Positions 38,081 through 47,535 of a stretch of DNA of 64,000 bases are shown here, piece after piece. The stretch covers positions 1 through 64,000 of the forward strand of contig VJZX01000009.1 in assembly GCA_009663185.1 (NCBI GenBank). Direction: 5' to 3'. The notes beneath the pieces were generated by a model that made no database searches, was not told the origin of the DNA, and worked only from the letters and a program-made list of their open reading frames with translations. Numbering within the stretch: position 1 is the first letter of the stretch; the number at the start of each line of letters is the position of its first letter. Source of the DNA: Isoptericola halalbus. Lineage in GTDB: Bacteria > Actinomycetota > Actinomycetes > Actinomycetales > Cellulomonadaceae. The translations under genes and the position numbers were made by a program.

Positions 38081-39316
38081 ATGCGACGGAGCATCCTTCT
38101 TGCCGCCGCGCTCACCTCGACGCTCGCACTCGCCGCGTGCGGCGGCGCCGAGACGGGCGACGCCGGCGAGACCGCCGAACCCACCGAGGAGACCGGCGCC
38201 CCCGCGGCGAGCGGCTCTCTGACGGTCTGGGTCGACGAGAGCCGCGAGGCGGCGGTCACGGCTGCGGCCGAGGACTTCGAGGCGGAGACGGGCACCACCG
38301 TGGAGCTCGTCCAGAAGAACTTCGAGGACATCCGCACCGACTTCCTCGCGCAGGTGCCGACGGGCGAGGGGCCCGACATCACCGTGGGTGCCCACGACTG
38401 GCTCGGCGAGCTCACGTCGAACGGCGTGGTCGCGCCGATCGAGCTCGGCGACACCGCGGGCGACTTCGAGGAGGTCGCCGTGGCGGCCTTCACGCAGGAC
38501 GGCCAGGTCTACGGCCTGCCGTACGCGATCGAGAACATCGCGCTCATCCGCAACACGGCTCTCGCCGACGAGGCACCGGCCACGTTCGACGAGATGGTCG
38601 CCGCAGGCAAGGACGCGGGCACCAAGTACCCGTTCCTGATCCAGACCAGCGCCAAGGGCGACCCTTACATGTACTACCCGTTCCAGAGCTCGTTCGGCGC
38701 GCCCGTCTTCGAGCAGAACGACGACGGCTCGTACCGCCCGGAGCTCGCGCTCGGTGGCGAGAACGGCGAGGCTTTCGCGGCCTGGCTCGCCGAGCAGGGT
38801 GACGCGGGCACGCTGAGCACCGACATCACCTACGACATCGCGGTCGAGGCGTTCAAGAAGGGCAAGTCGCCGTTCATCGTCGGCGGTCCGTGGATGCTCG
38901 AGCAGTTCGCCGACCTCGACCTGGCGATCGACCCTGTCCCGGCGGCCGGTGACCAGCCGGCCCAGCCGTTCGTGGGCGTCCAGGGCTTCTACGTCAGTGC
39001 GCAGAGCCAGAACGCGCTGCTCGCCAACGACTTCCTCGTGAACTACCTGTCGACGCAGGAGGCCCAGGTCGCGCTGTTCGAGGCGGGCGGCCGTCCGCCG
39101 GCCCTGACCGCGGCCGCCGACGCCGTGTCGGACGACCCGGTCGTCGCGGGCTTCCGCGAGGTGGGCGCCGAGGCCGTTCCGATGCCGTCGATCCCGGAGA
39201 TGGGCTCGGTGTGGGCCTTCTGGGGGGTGACCGAGGCCAACATCGTCTCGGGCCAGGCCAAGCCGGCCGCCGCGTGGCAGAAGATGGTCGCCGACATCGA
39301 GGGCGCGCTCGGCTGA
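38081..39316 (+). CDS. maltose/maltodextrin ABC transporter substrate-binding lipoprotein
   Basis: 411 residues. Signal RRSILLAAALTSTLALAAC with lipobox LAAC; mature domain is a MalE-type binding protein (LTVWVDESREAAVTAAAEDF, GEGPDITVGAHDWLGELTSN, KKGKSPFIVGGPWMLEQF). It collects maltodextrins outside the membrane for the two permeases that follow. Its stop overlaps the next ATG (TGATG). The gene is the first of a four-gene operon ending in an intracellular GH13 enzyme. Confidence 0.92.
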   Translation: MRRSILLAAALTSTLALAACGGAETGDAGETAEPTEETGAPAASGSLTVWVDESREAAVTAAAEDFEAETGTTVELVQKNFEDIRTDFLAQVPTGEGPDITVGAHDWLGELTSNGVVAPIELGDTAGDFEEVAVAAFTQDGQVYGLPYAIENIALIRNTALADEAPATFDEMVAAGKDAGTKYPFLIQTSAKGDPYMYYPFQSSFGAPVFEQNDDGSYRPELALGGENGEAFAAWLAEQGDAGTLSTDITYDIAVEAFKKGKSPFIVGGPWMLEQFADLDLAIDPVPAAGDQPAQPFVGVQGFYVSAQSQNALLANDFLVNYLSTQEAQVALFEAGGRPPALTAAADAVSDDPVVAGFREVGAEAVPMPSIPEMGSVWAFWGVTEANIVSGQAKPAAAWQKMVADIEGALG

Positions 39317-40977
39317 TGTCGGCCGCGGACACGAACGCGAGCGCCGCCGTCGTCGCCACGGGCGACGGCGGCGGCGCCGCACCGGACACCACGCGCACGC
39401 CCAGCCCGACGGGGGCCCGTCCCGCATCGCGCTCCGGCTCGGGCTTCGGCGTCGGCTTCGTCGTCAAGCTCGTCCTCATGGCCCTCGTCGACGCGCTCGG
39501 GCTGCTCGCCCTGCTGGCGGCGTACTCCGAGCAGTCCTGGGGCATCTTCGCCGCGATGCTCGCGCTGCTCGTCGCGGCCAACTGGGTGTACTTCACGAGG
39601 CGCGCCCTCCCGCTCAAGTACCTCCTGCCGGGGCTGGCGTTCCTGCTCGTCTACCAGGTCTACGTGGTCGGCTACACCGGCTACGTCGCGTTCACCAACT
39701 ACGGCGACGGGCACAACTCGACCAAGGAGCAGGCGATCGAGGCGCTGCTCGTGCAGAACGAGCGCCGCGTCGAGGGCTCGCCCGCATCGCCGCTGACCGT
39801 CGTCGAGAGCGACGCCGGCGAGCTCGGCTTCGCCGTCGTCGACGATGCCGGCGAGGTACGTGTGGGCACGGCCGCCGAGCCGCTCGAGCCGGCGGCCGAC
39901 GCAACCGTGACCGACGGCGTCGCGACCGACGTCCCCGGCTGGACCGTGCTCGACCGCACGCGGGTGCTCGAGCGCCAGCAGGAGGTCACGACCCTGCGTG
40001 TGCCGGTCTCGGACGACCCAAAGGACGGGTCGGTCCGCACGCAGGACGCGCGCACCGGCTACGTCTTCCGGTCGGTGCTCGAGTACGACGCCGCCGCGGA
40101 CACGATGACCGACACGTCGACCGGGGTCGTCTACACACCGGGCGACGAGGGCCGCTTCGAGGCGCCGGACGGCTCCACGCTTGCCGTGGGCTGGCGCGTG
40201 ACGGTCGGGTTCGAGAACTTCACGACGGCCTTCGCCGACGCCCGCTACTCGGGCCCGTTCGCCAAGATCCTGACCTGGACCTTCGCGTTCGCGCTGCTCA
40301 GCGTCGTCACCACGTTCCTGCTCGGCATGTTCCTGGCGATCGCCTTCAACGACCCGCGCCTGCGGGGCCGCAAGATCTACCGCACGCTCATGATCCTCCC
40401 GTACGCGATGCCGGGCTTCCTCGCTGCGCTGCTGTGGGCGGGCATGCTCAACCGTGGCTACGGGTTCGTCAACCAGGTGCTCCTGGGCGGGGCCGGCATC
40501 CCGTGGCTCACCGACCCGTGGCTGGCCAAGGTGTCGCTGCTCCTGGTCAACCTGTGGCTCGGCTTCCCGTACATGTTCCTCATCTGCACGGGTGCGCTGC
40601 AGTCGCTGCCGGGCGACGTCTACGAGGCAGCGCGGATCGACGGCGCCGGCCGGTGGCGCACGTGGCGCTCGATCACGATGCCGCTGCTGCTCGTCTCGAC
40701 GGCACCGCTGCTGATCTCGAGCTTCGCCTTCAACTTCAACAACTTCACGCTGATCAAGATGTTGACGGACGGCGGCCCGCGGTTCGCCGACGCGTCGGTG
40801 CCCCTGGGTCACACGGACATCCTCATCTCGATGGTCTACAACGTCTCCGGGCTCGACGGGACCGCGCCGCGCAACTACGGCCTGGCGAGCGCCCTGTCGA
40901 TCGTGATCTTCCTCGTGGTGGGCACGATCTCGGCCGTCGCGTTCCGCCAGACCCGCAAGCTCGAGGAGCTGACCTGA
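39316..40977 (+). CDS. maltose ABC transporter permease, MalF type
   Basis: 553 residues. Several N-terminal spans (VVKLVLMALVDALGLLALLA, WGIFAAMLALLVAANWVYF) precede a large extracytoplasmic loop (about residues 130-290), a known MalF feature. The permease core follows with the EAA loop EAARIDGAGRWRTWRSITMP. Together with the next gene it forms the maltodextrin channel. The first ~45 residues are Ala/Gly-rich and probably disordered. Confidence 0.92.
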   Translation: MSAADTNASAAVVATGDGGGAAPDTTRTPSPTGARPASRSGSGFGVGFVVKLVLMALVDALGLLALLAAYSEQSWGIFAAMLALLVAANWVYFTRRALPLKYLLPGLAFLLVYQVYVVGYTGYVAFTNYGDGHNSTKEQAIEALLVQNERRVEGSPASPLTVVESDAGELGFAVVDDAGEVRVGTAAEPLEPAADATVTDGVATDVPGWTVLDRTRVLERQQEVTTLRVPVSDDPKDGSVRTQDARTGYVFRSVLEYDAAADTMTDTSTGVVYTPGDEGRFEAPDGSTLAVGWRVTVGFENFTTAFADARYSGPFAKILTWTFAFALLSVVTTFLLGMFLAIAFNDPRLRGRKIYRTLMILPYAMPGFLAALLWAGMLNRGYGFVNQVLLGGAGIPWLTDPWLAKVSLLLVNLWLGFPYMFLICTGALQSLPGDVYEAARIDGAGRWRTWRSITMPLLLVSTAPLLISSFAFNFNNFTLIKMLTDGGPRFADASVPLGHTDILISMVYNVSGLDGTAPRNYGLASALSIVIFLVVGTISAVAFRQTRKLEELT

Positions 40978-40978
40978 G

Positions 40979-41866
40979 ATGACGACGACGCAACCTGACC
41001 TCCAGCGCCGCTCGCGCCTGCCTGCCGGGAGCTGGGTCCGCGAGCTCGGCTGGCGGCACCTCGTCGGCGTGGCCGCCGTGGTGTTCGCCGTGCTGCCGAT
41101 CGTCTACGTGGTCTCGGCGTCGCTGTCGCCGAGCGGCACGCTCACGGGCTCCAACGCGCTGTTCAGCTCCACGAGCGGCGCCAACTACGCCGAGCTGGGC
41201 GACACGCGGTTCTGGACGTGGATGGCCAACACCCTGCAGATCGGGATCGTCACGGCCGTGGGCACGGTGCTCATGGGAGCCGCGGCGGCGTACGCGTTCT
41301 CCCGGTTCCGGGTCGCCGGACGGCGGGCCGGGCTCACGGCGCTGCTCATCATCCAGATGTTCCCGCAGATGCTCGCGTTCGTGGCGATCTTCCTGCTGCT
41401 CATCTCGCTGGGCAACGTCGTGCCGGTGCTCGGCCTCAACTCGAAGCTCAGCCTCATCGCCGTCTACCTCGGCGGCGCGCTGGGCGTGAACACGTTCCTC
41501 ATGTACGGGTTCTTCAACACGATCCCGCGCGAGCTCGACGAGGCGGCCAAGATCGACGGCGCCACGCACGCCCAGATCTACTGGACGATCATCCTGCGGC
41601 TCGTCTCGCCGATCCTCGCCGTCGTGGCGCTGCTGAGCTTCATCGGCACGTTCGGCGAGTTCATCATCGCGCGCGTGCTGCTGCAGTCGGAGTCCAACTG
41701 GACGCTGGCCGTGGGCCTGTACGGCTGGGTGTCGTCGCTGCTCGAGGCCAACTGGGGCCTGTTCGCGGCGGGCGCCGTCATCTCGGCGGTCCCCGTGCTG
41801 GCGCTGTTCCTGTTCCTGCAGAAGTACATCGTCGGCGGGCTCACCGCGGGCTCGGTGAAGGGCTGA
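40979..41866 (+). CDS. maltose ABC transporter permease, MalG type
   Basis: 295 residues, six membrane spans, and the EAA loop ELDEAAKIDGATHAQIYWTI. The C-terminal helix runs into KYIVGGLTAGSVKG, typical of MalG. ATG 40979 begins one base after the malF stop. No ATP-binding subunit follows; a shared MsiK-type ATPase from elsewhere in the genome is the usual actinobacterial solution. Confidence 0.93.
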   Translation: MTTTQPDLQRRSRLPAGSWVRELGWRHLVGVAAVVFAVLPIVYVVSASLSPSGTLTGSNALFSSTSGANYAELGDTRFWTWMANTLQIGIVTAVGTVLMGAAAAYAFSRFRVAGRRAGLTALLIIQMFPQMLAFVAIFLLLISLGNVVPVLGLNSKLSLIAVYLGGALGVNTFLMYGFFNTIPRELDEAAKIDGATHAQIYWTIILRLVSPILAVVALLSFIGTFGEFIIARVLLQSESNWTLAVGLYGWVSSLLEANWGLFAAGAVISAVPVLALFLFLQKYIVGGLTAGSVKG

Positions 41867-41867
41867 G

Positions 41868-43745
41868 ATGCTCGAACGACACCTGCTCGACGTCGCGCAC
41901 CACGACGGCTCGCCCGTCCACGTCCCCGAGGGCGCGCCGACCCTCGGGGACGCGGTCGGAGTCCGCGTCCGCGTGCCGAGGGCGTCCGGCGTGCGTGACG
42001 TCTGGCTGCGCACGGTGCGCGACGGCGAGCCGCGGCTCGTCCGCGCCCGCCGCGACGGCGGGGACTCCCGCGAGGACTGGTACGCCGCCGACGTCGTCGT
42101 GCACAACCCGGTCACGGCGTACCGGTTCTTCCTCGACGTCCCGGGCGGGTACCGGTGGCTCGACGGGCGCGGCATCCACGACCGCGAGGTGCCCGACGCC
42201 GGCAGCTTCCGGCTGACCACGCACACGCCGGCGCCGGCGTGGCTCGGCGAGGGGCTCGTCTACCAGGTGTTCCCGGACCGGTTCGCGCGTTCGGCGGCGG
42301 CGGACGCGCGGCCCGTCCCGGACTGGGCGGTAACCGCGGCCTGGGACGACGAGCCGCTCGGGGCGGGACAGCAGCACGTCGGGACGCAGCTGTTCGGCGG
42401 CGACCTGCCCGGGATCGTCGAGCACCTCGGCCACCTCGAGGCGCTCGGCGTGCGCACGCTCTACCTCACGCCCGTCTTCCCGGGCCGGTCCAACCACCGC
42501 TACGACGCCTCGACGTTCGACCACGTGGACCCGCTGCTCGGCGGCGACGAGGCGTACGCGGACCTCGCCCGGGCCGTGCGCGCACGCGGGATGCGACTCA
42601 TGGGCGACATCACGACCAACCACACCGGTGACGGCCACGACTGGTTCGTCCGGGCGGTCGCCGACCCGTCGTCGCCCGAGCGCGGCATGTACCTGTGGGC
42701 CGAGTCGGGTGGCACCGACGTGGCGTTGCAGGACGACGGGCTCGCCTACGCGTCCTGGCTCGGCCACGGCTCGCTGCCCAAGCTCGACTGGGGCTCGCCA
42801 GAGACGTGGCGGCGGATGGTCGGCGGGGACGAAGCGGTGATCGCCCGCTGGCTGTGCGACCCGTTCGGCCTCGACGGGTGGCGGGTCGACGTCGCGAACA
42901 TGACCGGCCGGTGGGGCAGCGAGGACCGCACGCACGCCGTCGCGCGCGCCCTGCGGGAGCGCATCACCCGCGAGCGGCCCGGCGCCGCGCTGGTCGCCGA
43001 GCACTTCCACGACGCGTCGGCGGACCTTGTGGGCGACGGCTGGCACGCCAACATGAACTACACCGGCTTCACGCGCCCGGCGTGGTCGTGGCTCGCGGCC
43101 GAGGACTCGGGCGTGCCGTACCTCGGCCTCCCCGTGACCGTGCCGCGCAGACCGGCCGCCGCCATGGTCGCCACGATGCGCGAGTTCGCCTCGGCCGTGC
43201 CGTGGCAGGTCACCGTGCGGCAGTGGAGCATGCTCGGCTCGCACGACACCGCGCGGCTGCGGTCGATCGTGGGCTCGCGCGAGATGGTCGAGGTCGCCGC
43301 CGCGCTGCTGTTCACCTACCCCGGCACGCCCGTCGTCTTCGCGGGCGACGAGGTCGGCGCGACCGGCCTCGACGGCGAGCACGCCCGCACGACCATGGCG
43401 TGGGACCAAGCCGCGCGCGGCGGGCCGCGCTGGGACGCCGCCACGCTGTCGGCGTACCAGCGGCTGTCGCGGCTGCGGTCGTCGTCGCGCGCGCTGCGCG
43501 ACGGCGGGCTGCGGTGGGCGGTCGTGGCCGACGACGCCGTCGCCTACCTGCGTGAGACGCCCGACGAGCGTGTGCTCGTCGTCCTCGCGCGGGCACCGTG
43601 GTCCGGTGCCCGCCTGCCGCGACACCTGCTGGCCGCGGGCGCGCGACCCGAGCTCCTGCACGGGACGGTCGGCCTGGAGGTGTCCGGCGACGGCCTCGTC
43701 GTCGTGGGCGACGGCCCGGGCGTGGGCGTCTACCGCCTCGCCTGA
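41868..43745 (+). CDS. GH13 cyclomaltodextrinase/neopullulanase-type glycosidase
   Basis: 625 residues, no signal peptide. An N-terminal beta-domain like CBM34 (about 1-120, RVRVPRASGVRDVWLRTVRD) is followed by the GH13 barrel: GLVYQVFPDRFARS, GDITTNHTGDGHDW, nucleophile Asp341 in GWRVDVANM, acid/base Glu378 in LVAEHF, and SHDTAR with Asp460. This domain order is that of cyclomaltodextrinases, maltogenic amylases and neopullulanases that cut imported maltodextrins. ATG 41868 follows one base after the malG stop, so it is operonic. Confidence 0.9.
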   Translation: MLERHLLDVAHHDGSPVHVPEGAPTLGDAVGVRVRVPRASGVRDVWLRTVRDGEPRLVRARRDGGDSREDWYAADVVVHNPVTAYRFFLDVPGGYRWLDGRGIHDREVPDAGSFRLTTHTPAPAWLGEGLVYQVFPDRFARSAAADARPVPDWAVTAAWDDEPLGAGQQHVGTQLFGGDLPGIVEHLGHLEALGVRTLYLTPVFPGRSNHRYDASTFDHVDPLLGGDEAYADLARAVRARGMRLMGDITTNHTGDGHDWFVRAVADPSSPERGMYLWAESGGTDVALQDDGLAYASWLGHGSLPKLDWGSPETWRRMVGGDEAVIARWLCDPFGLDGWRVDVANMTGRWGSEDRTHAVARALRERITRERPGAALVAEHFHDASADLVGDGWHANMNYTGFTRPAWSWLAAEDSGVPYLGLPVTVPRRPAAAMVATMREFASAVPWQVTVRQWSMLGSHDTARLRSIVGSREMVEVAAALLFTYPGTPVVFAGDEVGATGLDGEHARTTMAWDQAARGGPRWDAATLSAYQRLSRLRSSSRALRDGGLRWAVVADDAVAYLRETPDERVLVVLARAPWSGARLPRHLLAAGARPELLHGTVGLEVSGDGLVVVGDGPGVGVYRLA

Positions 43746-43780
43746 CCGGCCTCCGTCGCGTCGGCGGCTAGGGTCGGTGC

Positions 43781-44533
43781 GTGGCCCTCGAACGCATCGC
43801 CGTCATCTCCGACGTCCACGGCAACCTGACCGCGCTCGAGGCGGTGCTCGCCGACGCCGCGGCACGCGGGATCGAGCATGTGATCAACCTCGGCGACGAC
43901 GTCGGCAAGGGCCCGCGGGGGAGCGCCGTCGTCGACCTCACCACCGAGACGTGCGAGGTCAACGTGCGCGGCAACTGGGACGACTTCCTGCCCAGGTGGT
44001 CCGAGGAGACCGTCGCGGAGATGGTCTGGTGGCGCGACGAGCTGCGACCGGACCAGCGAGATGCGCTGCTCACCCGCCCGCTCAGCCACGACCTGCTGGT
44101 CAGCGGGCGCCGGATCCGGCTGTTCCACGCCTCGGCGACGAGCGTCCACACCCGGGTGCACTTCCACCACACGCCCGAGGAGTTCGCGGGCATGTTCGCG
44201 ACGACGGACCTCACCGGCCCCAGGCCGGAGCCCACGATGGTCGGCTACGGCGACATCCACGACGTCTACGTCGAGACCTATCGTGGCCGCACCCTGTTCA
44301 ACGTCGGCAGCGTGGGCAACCCGCTCGACGAGCCGACGCCGAGCTACGCGATCCTCGAGGGGGTCATGGGCTCGCCCGACGCCGGCCCGTTCGGCCTGCA
44401 GCTCGTGCGCGTCCCGTACGACGTCGAGGCGGAGCTCACCGTCGCGCGCGACCTGGGCATGCCGCAGTACGAGGTCTGGGAGACGGAACTGCGCACCGGC
44501 CTCTACCGAGGGCTGCAGACCGCGTCGGTGTGA
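43781..44533 (+). CDS. metallophosphoesterase
   Basis: 250-residue calcineurin-like phosphoesterase of the YfcE/MJ0936 type. Metal ligands: ISDVHGNLTALEAV, NLGDDVGKGPRG, the NVRGNWDD motif, and GYGDIHDVYV with NVGSVGNPLDEPTPSYAIL at the C-terminal side. GTG 43781 is exactly 6 nt after TAGGGT (43769-43774), so it is probably leaderless. Substrate unknown; small phosphodiesters are typical. Confidence 0.88.
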   Translation: MALERIAVISDVHGNLTALEAVLADAAARGIEHVINLGDDVGKGPRGSAVVDLTTETCEVNVRGNWDDFLPRWSEETVAEMVWWRDELRPDQRDALLTRPLSHDLLVSGRRIRLFHASATSVHTRVHFHHTPEEFAGMFATTDLTGPRPEPTMVGYGDIHDVYVETYRGRTLFNVGSVGNPLDEPTPSYAILEGVMGSPDAGPFGLQLVRVPYDVEAELTVARDLGMPQYEVWETELRTGLYRGLQTASV

Positions 44534-44546
44534 GCGCGGATGGGCG

Positions 44547-45062
44547 TCAGGCGCCGGGCTCCGGCTCGTGGTCGAGGTGCCGGCAGCTGTCGGCCACCGA
44601 CCCGGTGGGGTCCAGCCGGTGCAGGATCGCCTCGCCGATCTCGGCCAGCTGGTCGATCTGCTCGCCGCTCAACGCGTCGATGACGTGATGCCGGACCGTA
44701 CGGACGTGCCCGGGGGCCGCCTGGACCATCTTCTGCCATCCGGCCTCGGTCAGACGCGCGTTGGTCGAGCGGGCGTCCGACGGGCATGGCATGCGCTCGA
44801 CGAGCCCGCGGTCCTCGAGACGGCGCACGACGTGCGACAGGCGGGGGAGCGTCGCGCTGGTCCGCCGGGCCACCTCGCTCATCCTCAGGGTCCGGTCGTC
44901 CGCGTCCGCGAGGATCGCCAGCACGTAGTACTCGAAGTGGGTGAGGCCCGAGTCGCGGCGCAGCTGCGCGTCCAGGACTCCGGGGAGCCGCTCGAGCACC
45001 GCGACGAGCCGCACCCACGCGCGCAACTGCGTACCGTCGAGCCAGGGCACGTCGTCGGTCAC
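44547..45062 (-). CDS. MarR-family transcriptional regulator
   Basis: 171 residues with winged HTH: THFEYYVLAILADADDRTLR, SEVARRTSATLPRLSHVVRR, LEDRGLVERMPCPSDARST. Divergent from a DoxX gene with a 105-bp shared promoter that holds a perfect palindrome, so it probably represses DoxX and itself. It starts at GTG 45062 with a weak GAGG upstream. A Cys in PCPSDAR replaces the more usual DPxDxR wording but lies in the same wing position. Confidence 0.87.
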   Translation of the reverse strand: MTDDVPWLDGTQLRAWVRLVAVLERLPGVLDAQLRRDSGLTHFEYYVLAILADADDRTLRMSEVARRTSATLPRLSHVVRRLEDRGLVERMPCPSDARSTNARLTEAGWQKMVQAAPGHVRTVRHHVIDALSGEQIDQLAEIGEAILHRLDPTGSVADSCRHLDHEPEPGA

Positions 45063-45117
45063 GGCACACGCATCCTCGGGCAACAGTTGTGGGTTCAACA
45101 TCTGCGGGTTACGGTCA

Positions 45118-45135
45118 CGGTTGTCGCAACAACCG
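45118..45135. promoter_or_regulatory. candidate MarR operator between MarR and DoxX genes
   Basis: CGGTTGT-CGCA-ACAACCG is a perfect 7-bp-arm inverted repeat, 33 bp upstream of the DoxX ATG. A related ACAGTTGT half lies at about 45083. Confidence 0.55.
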
Positions 45136-45167
45136 ACCGTCACCGTACACCCGATCGAGAGGCAGCC

Positions 45168-45608
45168 ATGATGACCTTCCCCGCCGCAGCCCGTGACCTC
45201 GCCCTCCTCCTTGCCCGCGTCGCGATCGGCGTCGTGTTCATCGCCCACGGCTGGCAGAAGCTCTTCGTCAACGGCATCGACGGCACGGCCGGCTTCTTCG
45301 GCCAGGTGGGTATCCCCGCTCCCGGCGCCGCGGCCTGGTTCGCCGCGCTCGCCGAGCTCCTGGGCGGAGTCGCCCTGATCCTGGGGCTGGCGCTGCCCGT
45401 GGCCGGTGCGCTGCTGATCGCGACCATGATCGGGGCGTTCGTGTTCGTCCACGCCGGTTCGGGCCTCTTCGTCGACCAGGGCGGCTTCGAGCTCGTCCTG
45501 ACCCTCGCGGCGGGCGTGCTGATCCTCGTCGTCGTGGGCGCGGGTCGCTACAGCGTCGACCACCTGATCGTCTCCCGCCGTCGTGCCGGCGTGATCGCGG
45601 CCGCCTGA
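45168..45608 (+). CDS. DoxX family membrane protein
   Basis: 146 residues, four membrane spans (LLLARVAIGVVFIAHGWQKL, AAWFAALAELLGGVALILGL, ALLIATMIGAFVFVHAGSGL, LVLTLAAGVLILVVVGAG). HGWQKL and ELLGG are DoxX landmarks. DoxX proteins are small redox-linked membrane proteins, often induced by thiol or quinone stress through MarR regulators, which suits the divergent neighbour. Two ATG codons in a row (45168, 45171). Confidence 0.88.
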   Translation: MMTFPAAARDLALLLARVAIGVVFIAHGWQKLFVNGIDGTAGFFGQVGIPAPGAAAWFAALAELLGGVALILGLALPVAGALLIATMIGAFVFVHAGSGLFVDQGGFELVLTLAAGVLILVVVGAGRYSVDHLIVSRRRAGVIAAA

Positions 45609-45671
45609 CGCTTCGGGGCCTCGGCGCCCTGCTCGAGTCCCGGCGTCGGACCGGCTGACTACGCTGAGCCC

Positions 45672-47003
45672 GTGCAGACCTTCGAGCAGGGCGCCTTCGA
45701 CCCCACGGTGGTCGGGACCGTCCCGCGTCCCGCCCACGGCGAGGAGGGCATGGCGTCGTACACCGACGCCGACACCGAGCGCTGGGCGGCCGAGCCGCCC
45801 AAGTCCAAGGCACGCACCCCGTTCGAGCGCGACCGCGCGCGCGTGGTCCACTCCTCGGGGCTGCGGCGGCTCGGCGCCAAGACGCAGGTCCTCGGCCCGG
45901 GCAGCGACGACTTCGTGCGCACCCGGCTCACGCACTCGCTCGAGGTCGCCCAGGTCGGCCGCGAGATGGGGCGCGCGCTCGGCTGCGACCCCGACCTCGT
46001 CGACACCGCGTGCCTCACGCACGACCTCGGCCATCCGCCCTTCGGCCACAACGGCGAGCGGGCGCTCGCGGACCTCGCAAGCGGCATCGGCGGCTTCGAG
46101 GGCAACGCGCAGACGCTGCGCCTGCTCACCAGGCTCGAGCCCAAGGTCTTCGCCGACGACGGCACGCCGCGCGGGCTCAACCTCACCCGGGCGAGCCTCG
46201 ACGCGTCGGTCAAGTACCCGTGGGCGTTCGACGAGGGCCCGCTGCGCCCCGACGGCCGCCCCACGCACAAGTTCGGCGTCTACACCGACGACGCGCCCGT
46301 CTTCGCCTGGCTGCGCCAGGGCGCGCCGCGTGGCGTGCGGTGCATGGAGGCGCAGGTCATGGACCTCGCCGACGACATCAGCTACTCCGTGCACGACGTC
46401 GAGGACGCCGTCGTGGGCGGGCGGCTGGACCTGCGCGTGGTCGACGACCCGGACGAGCGTGCCCGCGTCGTCGAGCACGTCCGTTCCTGGTACGGCGACT
46501 GGCACGAGCCCGACGCGCTCGACGCCGCGCTGTGCCGCCTGCGTGACACGGGCTACCTCGTCACCGACTTCGACGGGTCGCGGCGCGCGCTCGCCCGGCT
46601 CAAGGACGCCACGAGCCAGCTCATCGGACGCTTCAGCGGGTCGGCCCAGGACGCGACGCGCGAGGTCTACGGCGACGGGCCGCTGACGCGGTACTCGGCC
46701 CGGCTCGTCGTGCCGCCGGAGACGGCCGACGAGATCCTCGCGCTCAAGGGCGTGGCCGTCACCTACGTCATGGCGCCGCGTGAGTCCGAGCCGGTCTACC
46801 AGGCGCAGCGGGACATCCTCGCCGACCTGGTCGAGATCCTCGCCGACCGTGCGCCCGTCGCGCTCGAGCCTCCCTTCGCCGCAGACTGGCGAACGGCCGT
46901 CGACGACGTCGCGCGGCTGCGGGTGGTCGTCGACCAGGTGGCGTCGCTGACCGACGTCTCGGCCATGCAGCTGCACGCCCGGCTGGTGCGCCCGGGCGCC
47001 TGA
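45672..47003 (+). CDS. dgt: deoxyguanosinetriphosphate triphosphohydrolase-like protein
   Basis: 443-residue HD-domain dNTPase releasing triphosphate from dNTPs. Metal-binding HD motif: RTRLTHSLEVAQVGREMGRA, then LTHDLGHPPFGHNGERAL, and the later MDLADDISYSVHDVEDAV. GTG 45672 follows TACGCT (45660-45665) by 6 nt, so it is probably leaderless. It lies 1.4 kb before dnaG, a conserved actinobacterial pairing interrupted here by a VOC protein and an AraC regulator. Confidence 0.93.
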   Translation: MQTFEQGAFDPTVVGTVPRPAHGEEGMASYTDADTERWAAEPPKSKARTPFERDRARVVHSSGLRRLGAKTQVLGPGSDDFVRTRLTHSLEVAQVGREMGRALGCDPDLVDTACLTHDLGHPPFGHNGERALADLASGIGGFEGNAQTLRLLTRLEPKVFADDGTPRGLNLTRASLDASVKYPWAFDEGPLRPDGRPTHKFGVYTDDAPVFAWLRQGAPRGVRCMEAQVMDLADDISYSVHDVEDAVVGGRLDLRVVDDPDERARVVEHVRSWYGDWHEPDALDAALCRLRDTGYLVTDFDGSRRALARLKDATSQLIGRFSGSAQDATREVYGDGPLTRYSARLVVPPETADEILALKGVAVTYVMAPRESEPVYQAQRDILADLVEILADRAPVALEPPFAADWRTAVDDVARLRVVVDQVASLTDVSAMQLHARLVRPGA

Positions 47004-47006
47004 CCG

Positions 47007-47465
47007 TCACCCCTCCGCGCGCGTGGCCAGCCACGCGTCGCTCGCGCGCTGGACGTCCTCCGCGGTCACGTGGCCGGCGATCGTGACGAAGTACCAGCGG
47101 TGACCGAACGGGCATCGCACGGCCGCCTGCCGGAAGCCCTCGAACCAGGCGGCCGGCTCCTGCAGGTTCGACGCACCCGCGGCGACCGCACGGGCGTGAG
47201 CCGCGTCGGCGTCCTCGACCGGGATCGTGAACGACGCGTGCGTCGGCTCGCCGGGGACGGGTGCGACCGAGTCCGGCGGGAACGCCTCCGCGACGGTGAA
47301 CGTCGACGTGCCCGCGGCCGAGACGAGGCGCAGGTCCGAGTGGATCACGGTCTCGCCCGCCGTGACGACGTCGACCAGCTCGGCGCCGAGCGCCTCGGTG
47401 TAGAACGCGATGGCCTCACGGGCGCCGGCGACGGTGATGTTGGGGTGCAGCGCGGACTGCTCCAT
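47007..47465 (-). CDS. VOC-family (glyoxalase/bleomycin-resistance-like) protein
   Basis: 152 residues of PhnB-like VOC fold: HPNITVAGAREAIAFYTEAL, ELVDVVTAGETVIHSDLRLV, HASFTIPVEDADAAHARAVA, and FRQAAVRCPFGHRWYFVTIA. ATG 47465 is preceded by GAGGAGA. It is divergent from the AraC-type regulator next door and the two may form a functional pair. The ligand is not evident. Confidence 0.85.
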   Translation of the reverse strand: MEQSALHPNITVAGAREAIAFYTEALGAELVDVVTAGETVIHSDLRLVSAAGTSTFTVAEAFPPDSVAPVPGEPTHASFTIPVEDADAAHARAVAAGASNLQEPAAWFEGFRQAAVRCPFGHRWYFVTIAGHVTAEDVQRASDAWLATRAEG

Positions 47466-47535
47466 GGCTGTCTCCTCTCGGTGCGGTCGATACGTCTCGA
47501 TCCTGGGGTCGACGCCGGAGCGGGGTCTTGGAAGA

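Noticed and set aside
42460-42475. Core-like CTCTACCTCA in coding DNA as another repeat copy
   Set aside because: It encodes Leu-Tyr-Leu in the GH13 barrel; similar near-matches elsewhere (41461, 60606, 61338) are also ordinary Tyr-Leu codons.
45609-45671. Short GC-rich hairpin after DoxX
   Set aside because: Only weak complementary stretches around GGGGCCTCGGCGCCC; no stable stem that I can define.
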